DNA from: Gallionellales bacterium 39-52-133
GTDB lineage: Bacteria > Pseudomonadota > Gammaproteobacteria > Burkholderiales > Gallionellaceae
Reading direction: 5' to 3'
Assembly: GCA_002278935.1 (NCBI GenBank)
Contig: NCJL01000003.1
Location: 297,816 to 361,815 of the forward strand
DNA: 64,000 nucleotides
A model generated the notes under the pieces. It ran no database searches. It was not told where the DNA came from and saw only the letters and a list, made by a program, of their open reading frames with translations. Position 1 is the stretch's first letter; every line of letters starts with the position of its first letter. The position numbers and the translations under genes are program-made. Shown one piece after another: positions 29,301-38,162 of the stretch.

Positions 29301-30912
29301 CATGGGCTTCCTGCAGTACGTTGAGGCTGTGCAGCCGCCGCTGGATGTCCTGCGCGGCGTTGAAGCGTTGATGAGGGATTGCCAAGCTGCGTGACTTCAG
29401 CATTTCTTCGGCAATGGCTTCAATCGCTTGCATTGCCGCGTCACCCAGTGCGGGATCGGCCCGCACGATGGTGCCGAGGTATCGCTGTGCTAGTGCTTGA
29501 CTGGTCACTACGTTGAAACTTCCGCCACGTTGGGCCAGCTCGACAAATAAGGCCAGTTCGCGTGGGTTTCGAATCAGTTCGCGGGTGACGGTATCAATAG
29601 TGGTCGAATCAATGCCAAGCTTGTTGAGTAATGGCTGAATTATTGCATCCCAATCCAGCGGATGGCACTGCAATTCGCAATCCCATTGTCGCGCGGCAAT
29701 GCGACGGTCATAACGGCGGTCGAAGTCGCGGCAAGCTGTGACCACGGAGACGTTGGGGATCAATAGCAGTTGGTCGATTTGCGCCAGGAAGTACGTCAAT
29801 ACGCCGTGGTCACGGGCGATGGACAAGACATCCAAAGAGTCGATGACCACGACTACACGCGCATCTTCAGCCATGCGCGCGGCTTGTTCAACCCATTGCA
29901 CAGACAAGCCTTGTGCCTGGCGTTCTTGTGCTGTCGTCAGGTCGGCAAATTCGCGCGATTGGATGAACAGCGGCACCATGTCCGTTCGAGTTTGAGTGCG
30001 CTGCTCCAATGCTTCCTGCAGGCTTAATATGACACAGGTTTTGCCGGAGCCCGGAAGCCCTGTAAGTAAGATTGCGCGTTTCCCGTCATCGATGGCAGCA
30101 AGGATTTCATTCACAACTGGACTTGGAATTTGCTGCCCAGCAATGTCCCGATGCCACGACCTGCCGATGGCTGAGGTGCCTGCAAACGATGATCGTACCT
30201 CTGCGATACACATTGCCGGAACCAGCATTGCTCCTGCATGACTAAGAATATCCTTGAGATCGCCCTTGGTCAGGCGATGCTGAGTGGATGCGCACAGGTT
30301 GTCACCCTCCATGCGTCCACCAAGTTTATCGAGGCGTGTCCAGAGAGCGTTGAATGCGGCATCTGAGTTGCTTGCCATTTGGCGCAAACGTTCTTGCAGC
30401 AAAGCTTCCATGCGATTGAAGTCGGGGCTAATCTCGAAAGTTGTGCGACGCAGGAATTCATAGGTAGATAGACTAGGGGCCTGAACCGCAAGGCGCGTTG
30501 CCAGATCGCTATCCGTTTTTATATGTTCTTTGGTCAAATTCGCACGATAGTCGGCCTCATTGCCATAGCCAGTACAGTATTCTCGTAATTTCGCGAGCGA
30601 GCCAAACTCGCTGCGCGAATAGAAGTGGACTTGGGCTTGTTGATTCCTAGCCAGTACCAGAGAAGTCTTGTCCAGCTCATCCGCGAGATCGGCTATCGAC
30701 CATGCATTGAAATCGGGCTGGTTCTTTTTGCACTGACAGCAAACCAAAGAGCCATCAGATTTGCCAATAACGACATCATCCACCAGATAGGTCGTCGAAT
30801 CGATTTCGAGCCATTGGAACTCGGGGTCGGAGAGGACGGACAATGCCCATCCGAAGGCAATAAAGGTCTGGTAGTTATCACCACGGTTGGAGCGTATTCC
30901 TGAGATGCTCAT
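26344..30912 (-). CDS. Nuclease-STAND NTPase (Avs/DUF4297-STAND-like anti-phage protein)
   Basis: Very large 1522-residue protein with the layout of bacterial NLR-like immune sensors. Residues 1-120 are a Cap4/DUF4297-type nuclease domain: GDNYQTFIAFGWAL, acidic D45-D46 in YLVDDVVIG, and CCQCKK with the Q60-x-K62 strand. A P-loop NTPase follows, with Walker A GLPGSGKT at 285-292 and Walker B VVVVIDSLDVLS near 353-364. The last ~900 residues are helical and repeat-like, as expected for the sensor part. Known members recognise phage proteins, oligomerise and degrade DNA; target and mechanism here are inference. It is a single-gene module. Confidence 0.85.
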   Translation of the reverse strand: MSISGIRSNRGDNYQTFIAFGWALSVLSDPEFQWLEIDSTTYLVDDVVIGKSDGSLVCCQCKKNQPDFNAWSIADLADELDKTSLVLARNQQAQVHFYSRSEFGSLAKLREYCTGYGNEADYRANLTKEHIKTDSDLATRLAVQAPSLSTYEFLRRTTFEISPDFNRMEALLQERLRQMASNSDAAFNALWTRLDKLGGRMEGDNLCASTQHRLTKGDLKDILSHAGAMLVPAMCIAEVRSSFAGTSAIGRSWHRDIAGQQIPSPVVNEILAAIDDGKRAILLTGLPGSGKTCVILSLQEALEQRTQTRTDMVPLFIQSREFADLTTAQERQAQGLSVQWVEQAARMAEDARVVVVIDSLDVLSIARDHGVLTYFLAQIDQLLLIPNVSVVTACRDFDRRYDRRIAARQWDCELQCHPLDWDAIIQPLLNKLGIDSTTIDTVTRELIRNPRELALFVELAQRGGSFNVVTSQALAQRYLGTIVRADPALGDAAMQAIEAIAEEMLKSRSLAIPHQRFNAAQDIQRRLHSLNVLQEAHDGNLTFGHQTLLDVLVISGAMRRAVTLNEFIQGLPPVPFVRPSIRSFVAQLATGDRREFRKQIRAVLAGSAASHIKRLVAESFAHQIPQNDDWLLIRDLRDKHREVFQVIYYQASLVEWHHFWFSYLVPALKETRDAEGLTAHVHRVAQWKNDDAAGVVAFWMETLALDWLDGNRIAEQLGVSLSEFKTENLQLVSPLLERLLSIPRPEHRSLGHAVARCVEAGAANDNLLWSYITGGISEEDVIGLHLGNKLRCQSHEFGKRNDNFLVQRMKQSTALLNLALESIEQWSSIGASKYGNPRMGYHSQFLQETSYNDTHTQHDTRHIDSERILLDAVEAAILSHAQAHSDWWKINRKRLCFNLEGALRYFAIRACTTYPAPNIDLIGRMLCIKELLESSLAYELGTLTQAAFIHLDSPSQDAVMAAIQSLRDGPETDERERFWILQDRAALIVTIPCHLRSAEAQAIVDAYAKIKGVLIRQPFIGMRSGIVAAPFSFEVILNSSDAGVIRLLSHYSGYKRDFDDFMVGGAESVGTQLREASSRQPSRFLRLLTTHWNDIPTGFRDDIMDGIANYLSHRYGNLQTNGTWIPLEEPDARALAGQILHELERHPAHWHLNRSTSKVLLACSYVIQDSGNATRLVFLAISFADLREESSIKGNSVNLLTTGINMKCGHVAEALMILVNSLQENSVLLPELLPPTLHRFAINKHPAIRSLMLRRLPYLQGMNPELGWSLFHLAMQDATDLWQIAEPCLYYAYHDHFEKVAPLLKRIRGEGNKKDMETWGRISALSALAGHIDFTALLGELKALDIADAWQGAASVWSHPENIKQHREQCLAGIETSLNAGMPHATSVMQHVDNIFRVNTLPISIPITIVRLCFSVFENDGQNKHHRLFGFDEWLNSTSQRDPEYALTAAEIYLAYVNRAKPYFYDHESHLVQMMTRLFAEAEEREDSDNGAMLKRVVAVQDLLLSLGVNSINVWLKDAERQ

Positions 30913-31275
30913 TTAGCCTCCATGCTAGATCTTTCTCATTCACATTGGCTATATTAGAAGATATGCACTTATGATTATTTCACATGGGGCAGTTGTCGGT
31001 GCCGCAATCTGCATTCGGATAGTTTTCTCCATCTTATCTAAAAGGATGCCACTGTCTGCTTGGGCCGACTTCCAGACTGTCTTCATTTCGGTTATTGCTG
31101 CCATTATGCTGTCTGGGCGGCTGATGTATGTTCAACCATCCCTATTAACCAGATCGCGAAACACTGCGAGGTCTCACGGACAATCATTTACAATGGAGGC
31201 CCCCCGCAGTGCCACGTCAGTCACTGAGCCTCAGGCGGGCACGAGCGGGGGAAAATCACACAGGTTAGTTGCCCC
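30913..31275. other. Divergent gap between STAND gene and methyltransferase operon
   Basis: No gene supported. It should contain the promoters of the leftward STAND gene and the rightward operon. The 30-bp segment 31062-31091 (with GGGCCGA) is repeated in inverted orientation at 57561-57590 with three mismatches. Confidence 0.6.
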
Positions 31276-34074
31276 ATGAATGCAGTAGAAATCGAAGAAG
31301 CCATATCGGATCTGGCCCTTCAGCCCTTCGACGCGGCTGAGTTCCCGTTTGCGTTTCTGGCCGCATTTGGCAATAAGGACACGGCTCTCAGGCGTCTGCG
31401 TACCGGCAACAACAACGCTTCGGATGTGCCTGGTGGCGTGCTCCAGCGTAACAACATCCATCTTGCCGTGTGCGAAGCTGGCGCCGTTGGCGAAACCCTT
31501 AAGGCATTGCGCGCCAGCCCAGCCACTACAAAAGCCAAGGCCAAATTCATCCTCGCTACCGACGGGCAGACCCTTGAAGCCGAAGAGCTGGCTGGGGGCG
31601 AAACCATCGTCTGCGCTTATTCGGACTTCCCCAACCATTTCGGCTTCTTCTTGCCACTGGCGGGTATCTCCACCATCAAGGAGATCACGGATAACCCCGT
31701 CGACGTGCGCGCCACCGGACGTCTGAACAAGCTGTACGTTGAGCTGCTGCGCGAAAACCCGGAGTGGGCGCAGGAGTCACGCCGCGCCGACATGAACCAT
31801 TTCATGGCGCGGCTAGTGTTCTGCTTCTTTGCCGAAGACACCGATATCTTCAACGGCGAGGGACTGTTTACCCACACCATCGAGCAAATGAGCGAGCGCG
31901 ATGGCTCCAACACCCATGAGGTAATGGAAGCCATCTTCCGTGCCATGAACATCAAGAGTAGTGAGCGCGCCCATGCCCAGCCGCGTTTGCCTAACTGGGC
32001 GAATGGCTTCCCTTATGTGAATGGCGGCCTGTTCTCCGGTACCACCGACGTGCCGCGCTTCACGCGCATGGCGCGCACCTACCTAACCCACGCGGGCAAC
32101 CTGAACTGGAAGCAGATCAACCCCGACATTTTCGGCAGCATGATCCAGGCCGTGGCCGACGACGAAGAGCGCGGCGCATTGGGCATGCACTACACCAGCG
32201 TGCCCAACATCCTCAAGGTGTTGAACCCCTTGTTCCTGGACGACCTGCGCGCACAATTGGCAGAGGCGGGCGATAACAAAATCAAGCTGCTGAACCTGCG
32301 CAAACGCATGGCGCGTATCCGCGTGTTCGACCCGGCCTGCGGTTCGGGCAATTTCCTCGTCATCGCCTACAAACAAATGCGCGAGATCGAGGCAGAGATC
32401 AACCGCCGCCGTGACGAAGTGCACCTGCGCAGCGAAATTCCGCTGACCAACTTTCGGGGCATCGAGCTGCGCGACTTTCCGGCGGAGATCGCCCGTCTGG
32501 CGCTCATCATTGCCGAGTTCCAGTGCGACGTGCTGTATCGCGGGCAGAAGGACGCGCTGGCGGAATTTTTGCCGCTGAATGCGCAGAACTGGATAGTCTG
32601 TGGCAACGCACTGCGGCTGGATTGGCTGAATATCTGCCGACCTACAGGTACGGGTGTCAAGGTACTGGCCGATGATTTGTTTGGCACGCCGTTGGATCAG
32701 GCAGAAATCGACTTCAAGAACGAAGGCGGCGAGACGTATATCTGTGGCAACCCACCGTATTTGGGTTCCACATGGCAGACGGACGAACAGAAGGCGGATT
32801 TGCAGGCCATCTTCAGCAGGCGCACCAAGACTTGGAAAACACTGGACTATGTCGCGGGCTGGTTCATGAAGGCTGCTGATTACGGCACACAGACCAACTC
32901 GGCGGCTGCGTTTGTTAGTACCAACAGCATTTGCCAGGGGCAACAAGTCGCGTATCTATGGCCGCTGATTTTCAGCACTGGACACGAAATCGCCTTTGCA
33001 CACACCAGTTTCAAATGGGCGAACCTTGCTAGTCACAATGCAGGAGTGACGGTAGCTATCGTAGGTATTGCGCGAAATGCTAGAAAGCCTCGCTGCTTAT
33101 ATGGGGAAGGCGATGACAAGCAAACAATGTTGCGCGAGGCTGATTACATCAATGCGTATTTGGTATCTGGCGTAAATGTTGTGGTTGAGGCGGAAACAAA
33201 CCCATTAGGTGCAATTTCACCGATGACCAACGGCAATAAGCCTGCTGACGGCGGGCATCTGATTCTGGATTTAAGCGAAGCAGAAGCAATTCGCTTGTCT
33301 GATTCCCGTGCCGAAAAGTTTATTCGTCCCTTTGTCGGTTCAGATGAGGCGATCAATGGAAAGCTGCGATTCTGTCTCTGGATTGATGATGAAAATGTTG
33401 AGCTTGCCAGTTCTATTCCCGCCATCGCTATTCGCATGGCTGAAGTTCGAGCAATGCGCCAAGCAAGCACCAAAGAATTGACTCGAAGGGGGGCGGGTAC
33501 ACCACATGCTTTTCAGCAAATCAGGCAGAAAGGCAATGAAAGGCTCATGGTAGTTCCTCGTGTTTCTTCCGAAAACCGGCCTTACCTGCCCGTCGCACTG
33601 CTGTCGCACGGCACCATCATCGGCGACCGAAACTTCGCCCTCTACGACGCCCCCCTATGGAACATGGCGTTGATTGCCTCACGGCTGCACTGGGTCTGGA
33701 TTGGCACAGTCTGTGTGCGGATGCGCACCGATTTTTCGTACTCCAACACCCTCGGCTGGAACACCTTCCCCGTTCCCCTCCTCACCGAGCAGAACAAGGC
33801 CGACCTGACCGCCTGCGCTGAAGCCATCCTGCTGGCGCGCGAAGCCCACTTCCCCGCCACCATCGCCGACCTGTACGACCTGGACACCATGCCGGAGAAT
33901 CTGCGCCGCGCCCACGAGCGCAACGACGAGGTGCTGGAGCGCATCTACATTGGCCGCCGTTTCAAGAACGACACCGAGCGGTTGGAAAAACTGTTTGAGT
34001 TTTATACTAAGATGACGGCGGTAGCGGCCAAGGCCAAGCCAGCAACGAAAGCGACAAGGGGAAAGAAAGTATGA
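31276..34074 (+). CDS. Class I DNA methyltransferase (MmeI/YeeA-like N6-adenine type)
   Basis: 932-residue methyltransferase, first gene of a three-gene operon. The SAM-binding motif I is VFDPACGSGNFLVIAYKQMR at about 350-370, and the catalytic motif IV is CGNPPYLGS near 490, typical of adenine-N6 methylation. The N-terminal 300 residues resemble the helical segment of MmeI-like enzymes, and the C-terminal 250 a target-recognition region. I see no nuclease motif near the N-terminus that would make it a single-chain type IIG enzyme. The stop overlaps the helicase start as ATGA. Confidence 0.9.
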   Translation: MNAVEIEEAISDLALQPFDAAEFPFAFLAAFGNKDTALRRLRTGNNNASDVPGGVLQRNNIHLAVCEAGAVGETLKALRASPATTKAKAKFILATDGQTLEAEELAGGETIVCAYSDFPNHFGFFLPLAGISTIKEITDNPVDVRATGRLNKLYVELLRENPEWAQESRRADMNHFMARLVFCFFAEDTDIFNGEGLFTHTIEQMSERDGSNTHEVMEAIFRAMNIKSSERAHAQPRLPNWANGFPYVNGGLFSGTTDVPRFTRMARTYLTHAGNLNWKQINPDIFGSMIQAVADDEERGALGMHYTSVPNILKVLNPLFLDDLRAQLAEAGDNKIKLLNLRKRMARIRVFDPACGSGNFLVIAYKQMREIEAEINRRRDEVHLRSEIPLTNFRGIELRDFPAEIARLALIIAEFQCDVLYRGQKDALAEFLPLNAQNWIVCGNALRLDWLNICRPTGTGVKVLADDLFGTPLDQAEIDFKNEGGETYICGNPPYLGSTWQTDEQKADLQAIFSRRTKTWKTLDYVAGWFMKAADYGTQTNSAAAFVSTNSICQGQQVAYLWPLIFSTGHEIAFAHTSFKWANLASHNAGVTVAIVGIARNARKPRCLYGEGDDKQTMLREADYINAYLVSGVNVVVEAETNPLGAISPMTNGNKPADGGHLILDLSEAEAIRLSDSRAEKFIRPFVGSDEAINGKLRFCLWIDDENVELASSIPAIAIRMAEVRAMRQASTKELTRRGAGTPHAFQQIRQKGNERLMVVPRVSSENRPYLPVALLSHGTIIGDRNFALYDAPLWNMALIASRLHWVWIGTVCVRMRTDFSYSNTLGWNTFPVPLLTEQNKADLTACAEAILLAREAHFPATIADLYDLDTMPENLRRAHERNDEVLERIYIGRRFKNDTERLEKLFEFYTKMTAVAAKAKPATKATRGKKV

Positions 34075-36188
34075 GCGAGCACATCGGTAACCCGACGAAC
34101 CAATATACCGTGCCGTCGGTGTCCATAACCACAGCACGCACCGGCGCATCCAGCAAAGCTAACGCGTTGGGGATGCGCGCAATGCAGGAGCGCGCCTATG
34201 CCAAGCGCGGTGAGCAATACCTGTTGATCAAATCGCCACCGGCATCAGGCAAATCTCGCGCGCTGATGTTCATCGCGCTGGACAAGCTCCACAATCAGGG
34301 ATTGCAGCAAGCTATTATCGTGGTGCCGGAGCGCTCCATTGGCGGCAGCTTTGCAGATGAACCCCTGAGCCAGTACGGTTTCTATTGGGATTGGCAGGTC
34401 GCCCCGCAGTGGAATCTGTGCAATGCTCCTGGGGTAGACGAACCACGCGTGGCCAAGTCCAAGGTGGACGCGGTACGCAAATTTTTGGAAAGCACCGACA
34501 AGCTCCTGGTTTGCACGCATGCTACCTTTCGCTTTGCGGTGGAAGAGCTGGGCATTGATGCGTTCGATAATCGCCTGATTGCGATCGACGAGTTTCATCA
34601 CGTCTCCAGCAACCCGGACAACGTGCTGGGCAGCCAGTTGGGTGCATTCATCGCTCGCGACAAAGTGCATCTGGTGGCCATGACTGGCTCCTACTTCCGT
34701 GGCGACAGCGAGGCTGTGTTGGGGCCGGTGGATGAAGCCAAGTTTGAAACGATCACTTACACCTACTACGAGCAGCTCAACGGCTACCAATGGCTCAAAT
34801 CTCTGGATATTGGTTACTTCTTCTATACAGGGCGTTACGTTGAGGCCATCGAGAAAGTGCTGGATCCTCGACTTAAAACCATCGTCCATATTCCCAATGT
34901 CAATTCGCGCGAAAGCCTGCAAGATAAAGAGCGCGAGGTGAACGAGATCATGGAAAGCTTGGGCAAATGGGATGGCGTTGACCCAGTCACCGGCTTCCAT
35001 TTGGTGAAGACCAAGGAGGGGCGCACGCTGAAAGTGGCTGACCTGGTGGATGATAGCGACCCGGCAAAGCGTTCCAAAGTGCTTACGGCCTTGAAAGACC
35101 CAGCGCAGAAGAATAACCGCGACCATGTGGATATCATCATTGCGCTGGGTATGGCGAAAGAGGGCTTTGACTGGATTTGGTGCGAGCATGCGCTGACCAT
35201 TGGTTACCGCAGCAGCCTGACCGAAATCGTGCAGATCATTGGCCGCGCTACCCGTGATGCCGAGGGCAAGGAACGGGCGCGCTTCACCAATCTGATCGCC
35301 GAACCTGCGGCCGAACAAGCCGCCGTGGCCGAAGCGGTAAATGACATGCTCAAGGCCATTTCCGCCAGTCTGTTGATGGAGCAGGTGCTGGCCCCGCGCT
35401 ATGAGTTCACCCCAAAAAACAACGGGCCGAAAGATGGCTTTGATTACGGCGAGGAAGGCTACAAGGACGGCGGCCACAACATCGGGGTCAACACGGACAC
35501 TGGCCAGATTCATGTGGAAATCAATGGGCTGACAACACCGCAAAGCCCTGAGGCTACGCGCATCTGTAAGGAGGACTTGAACGAAGTCGTCACCAGTTTT
35601 TTGCAGGACAAGACCGTGCTGGAGCGCGGCCTGTTCGACAAAGAGAACACCCTGCCAGAAGAGCTGACCCAGTTGCACATGGGCAAGATCGTGCGCGAGC
35701 GCTACCCAGACTTGAGCGATACTGACCAAGAGGCCATTCGACAGCACGCCATCGCTGCGATGAACATCACCCAGCAGGCCAAGTTGGCCTTGGCTCTGGC
35801 AGATGCCAACGGCGGCACGGCGCAAGGTAGCACGGCATTACTGGATGGGGTGCGCAAATTTATCAATGTGCGCGATTTGGACATTGACCTGATTGACCGC
35901 ATTAACCCCTTCGATGCGGCCTATGCGGTGCTGGCGAAAGCGATGGATGAGAAATCGCTGCGCCAGGTGCAGGCCAGCATTGCTGCGAAAAAGGTGAGCA
36001 TCCCCGAAGACGCAGCACGTGAGCTGGCAAAACGTGCCTTGCAGTTCAAGAACGAGCGTGGCCGCGTGCCGGACATCAACTCAGCCGATGCATGGGAAAA
36101 ACGTATGGCTGAAGGCGTGGCTGCTTTTGCGCGCTACCGCGCACAAGCAAAGGCGGCACAGGCGCAAGGAGAGTCCGGCAATGGCTGA
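34071..36188 (+). CDS. SF2 DEAD/DEAH-family helicase
   Basis: 705 residues with a complete SF2 ATPase core: Walker A SPPASGKS at 55-62, motif II DEFHH (the DExH box) near residue 172, motif III MTGSYFRG, and motif VI QIIGRATRD near 390. The C-terminal 300 residues are helical and unassigned. Start and stop overlap both neighbours in the operon, so a complex with the methyltransferase and the GIY-YIG protein is likely. It probably translocates on DNA, as helicase subunits of type I and III restriction enzymes do. Confidence 0.9.
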   Translation: MSEHIGNPTNQYTVPSVSITTARTGASSKANALGMRAMQERAYAKRGEQYLLIKSPPASGKSRALMFIALDKLHNQGLQQAIIVVPERSIGGSFADEPLSQYGFYWDWQVAPQWNLCNAPGVDEPRVAKSKVDAVRKFLESTDKLLVCTHATFRFAVEELGIDAFDNRLIAIDEFHHVSSNPDNVLGSQLGAFIARDKVHLVAMTGSYFRGDSEAVLGPVDEAKFETITYTYYEQLNGYQWLKSLDIGYFFYTGRYVEAIEKVLDPRLKTIVHIPNVNSRESLQDKEREVNEIMESLGKWDGVDPVTGFHLVKTKEGRTLKVADLVDDSDPAKRSKVLTALKDPAQKNNRDHVDIIIALGMAKEGFDWIWCEHALTIGYRSSLTEIVQIIGRATRDAEGKERARFTNLIAEPAAEQAAVAEAVNDMLKAISASLLMEQVLAPRYEFTPKNNGPKDGFDYGEEGYKDGGHNIGVNTDTGQIHVEINGLTTPQSPEATRICKEDLNEVVTSFLQDKTVLERGLFDKENTLPEELTQLHMGKIVRERYPDLSDTDQEAIRQHAIAAMNITQQAKLALALADANGGTAQGSTALLDGVRKFINVRDLDIDLIDRINPFDAAYAVLAKAMDEKSLRQVQASIAAKKVSIPEDAARELAKRALQFKNERGRVPDINSADAWEKRMAEGVAAFARYRAQAKAAQAQGESGNG

Positions 36189-37362
36189 CATGGACGATGA
36201 CGAATTGCTGGATGCGCTGGGTGTAGAAGTCGCCCCGCTCAAGGTCTCCAGCCGAACCCCGCGCGAGGAACGCATCATCGCGGGATTTGAGGACATCCTG
36301 CGATTCCATCAAGCCAATGGGCGCGCTCCGCTGCATGGCGAAGGCCGTGACATCTTTGAGCGCCTGTATGCCGTGCGTTTGGACCAGATACGTAAATTGC
36401 CGGAAGCGCAAACCCTGCTGGCTGAGTTGGATGGCCCCGGCCTGTTGTCTGGTGCAGCAGCGATTAAGATTGATGTGGATGAGTTGGATGAAGATGCTTT
36501 GCTGGCCGAACTAGGAATCGGCGATGATTCCGCCAATCAAAGCGACATCACCGTGCTTCGCCATGTACGCTCTAGCGTTGAAAAGCGTGCGGCAGAGGAA
36601 ATTGCCGACCGCATGCCTTGTGCGGATTTCGAAAAATACCAACCGCTTTTTGAGTCAGTGGAGCGTGAGTTAAAAGCAGGTATTCGCAAAACGCTGCGTT
36701 TCGGTCGCGATACCAGCATTGAGGGAGGGAATTACTTCATCGTAGGCGGACAGCTTGCGTATGTGGCCGAGGTTGGCGAAACCATTAAAGCTGCGTATGG
36801 GAGAAACGATGCACGTCTGCGAGTGATTTACGCCAATGGTACGGAAAGCAACTTATTGCGCCGTTCACTGGAGCGAGCTCTCTACAAGGACGACACTGGT
36901 CGCCGCTTGACCGACCCAGACATGGGGCCGCTGTTTGGTGATACTCAAGAACCAGACGACATTGAAACCGGAACCATCTATGTGCTACGCAGCTTGTCTA
37001 GCCATCCATTCGTCGCCGAGCACCGCGAGCTGATTCACAAGATCGGTGTGACCGGTGGCAAAGTGGAGACACGCATCGCAGGCGCAGAAAAGGATGCCAC
37101 TTATCTGTTGGCCGACGTGGAGGTTGTCGCCACCTACAAGCTTCACAACCTGAATCGCATCAGGCTGGAAAACATCTTCCACCGCTTGTTCGGCGCAGCA
37201 CAGCTCGACTTGACCATCGAGGATCGCTTCGGGAATCCAGTGAAGCCGAGAGAATGGTTCCTGGTACCTCTCCATGTGATTGACGAAGCGGTTCAGCGCA
37301 TTCGGGATGGATCAATTACTGAAATGGTCTATGACCCGAAGACGGCTCAGTTGGTAGGCTGA
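36181..37362 (+). CDS. GIY-YIG nuclease family protein (T5orf172-like)
   Basis: 393 residues. The C-terminal domain starts with GTIYVLRSLS and HKIGVTGG (the GIY and YIG strands), then RIAGAEKDA with Arg, and LENIFHRLF with the catalytic Glu, as in the T5orf172/Mug113 branch. The N-terminal half is acidic and helical, probably for partner contact. ATG 36181 has AAGGAGAG upstream and overlaps the helicase stop; a longer in-frame ORF from 36019 would read through the helicase and is rejected. It would supply the nuclease of the operon. Confidence 0.88.
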   Translation: MADMDDDELLDALGVEVAPLKVSSRTPREERIIAGFEDILRFHQANGRAPLHGEGRDIFERLYAVRLDQIRKLPEAQTLLAELDGPGLLSGAAAIKIDVDELDEDALLAELGIGDDSANQSDITVLRHVRSSVEKRAAEEIADRMPCADFEKYQPLFESVERELKAGIRKTLRFGRDTSIEGGNYFIVGGQLAYVAEVGETIKAAYGRNDARLRVIYANGTESNLLRRSLERALYKDDTGRRLTDPDMGPLFGDTQEPDDIETGTIYVLRSLSSHPFVAEHRELIHKIGVTGGKVETRIAGAEKDATYLLADVEVVATYKLHNLNRIRLENIFHRLFGAAQLDLTIEDRFGNPVKPREWFLVPLHVIDEAVQRIRDGSITEMVYDPKTAQLVG

Positions 37363-37475
37363 GGATGCGTATGTGGAATGCTACATAGGGAAGAACTTCG
37401 GGCAGTATCTGCCAGATGGAGTCTCGGCTACGACTTGTTATTATAAAAATCCAAAAGTAATTTATGGTTTCAATA

Positions 37476-38111
37476 TTAAATTCTTAGCTTGATTCCTTCC
37501 ATAGCCCAGCGCCCATTCGTAAAAATAGGATTTTGAATGAATTCCTTTTTTGAGATAGTTACAATGTCACAGTTACTCGGGTTTTGCATAGATTCAAATT
37601 CTTCTACAGCAAGATGCAGAAAACGTGCAACAAAGCATCTTAATGTCATACCGTGACAAACTATTAGAATATTATGCTTATTGCTTCTGTGAATTTGCCT
37701 CATCATGCTTTCAAGGAATGCAGATGTTCTATCAAAGCAATCAGCTGGAGACTCCCCTCCCTTAAAGCGATAATAAAACCATCCATGGATTTTACGTAAT
37801 TCAAGTTGCGCTTCAGAGTCATCGTAGCCTACGTCAATCTCACGTAGACGAGGATCTTCATATACCTTTATCTCATCAGGCTTAATTCCAGCACCTGCAA
37901 GTAAATATTGGAGGGTTTGACGAGTGCGTTGATATGGGGAGCAATATACCAATGCATCTTTTACAAAATCAGGGTTTAATAATTTTCCTGTATTTTGTGC
38001 CTGTTCTTCACCTTGTTCAGATAACGGAATGGCTGCATCTTTTTCTTTGTTGGGATGCATTTTCCCTGTATTCGCTTCAGACTCAGCGTGACGAATTAAT
38101 TTTATAATCAT
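37476..38111 (-). CDS. Histidine phosphatase family protein
   Basis: 211-residue phosphoglycerate-mutase-like (branch 1) protein. The catalytic motif is KLIRHAESEAN, a second histidine is in LIVCHGMTLRCF, and YCSPYQRTRQTLQYLL provides the phosphate-binding arginines. Members dephosphorylate small metabolites, nucleotides or proteins. It is the second gene of a leftward pair, 51 bp after the HD hydrolase gene, suggesting a joint nucleotide-related role. Confidence 0.85.
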   Translation of the reverse strand: MIIKLIRHAESEANTGKMHPNKEKDAAIPLSEQGEEQAQNTGKLLNPDFVKDALVYCSPYQRTRQTLQYLLAGAGIKPDEIKVYEDPRLREIDVGYDDSEAQLELRKIHGWFYYRFKGGESPADCFDRTSAFLESMMRQIHRSNKHNILIVCHGMTLRCFVARFLHLAVEEFESMQNPSNCDIVTISKKEFIQNPIFTNGRWAMEGIKLRI

Positions 38112-38162
38112 TTCTATACATATCAGGGTTAAGTGATGCCAATTTTATTTAGATAATCTGGA

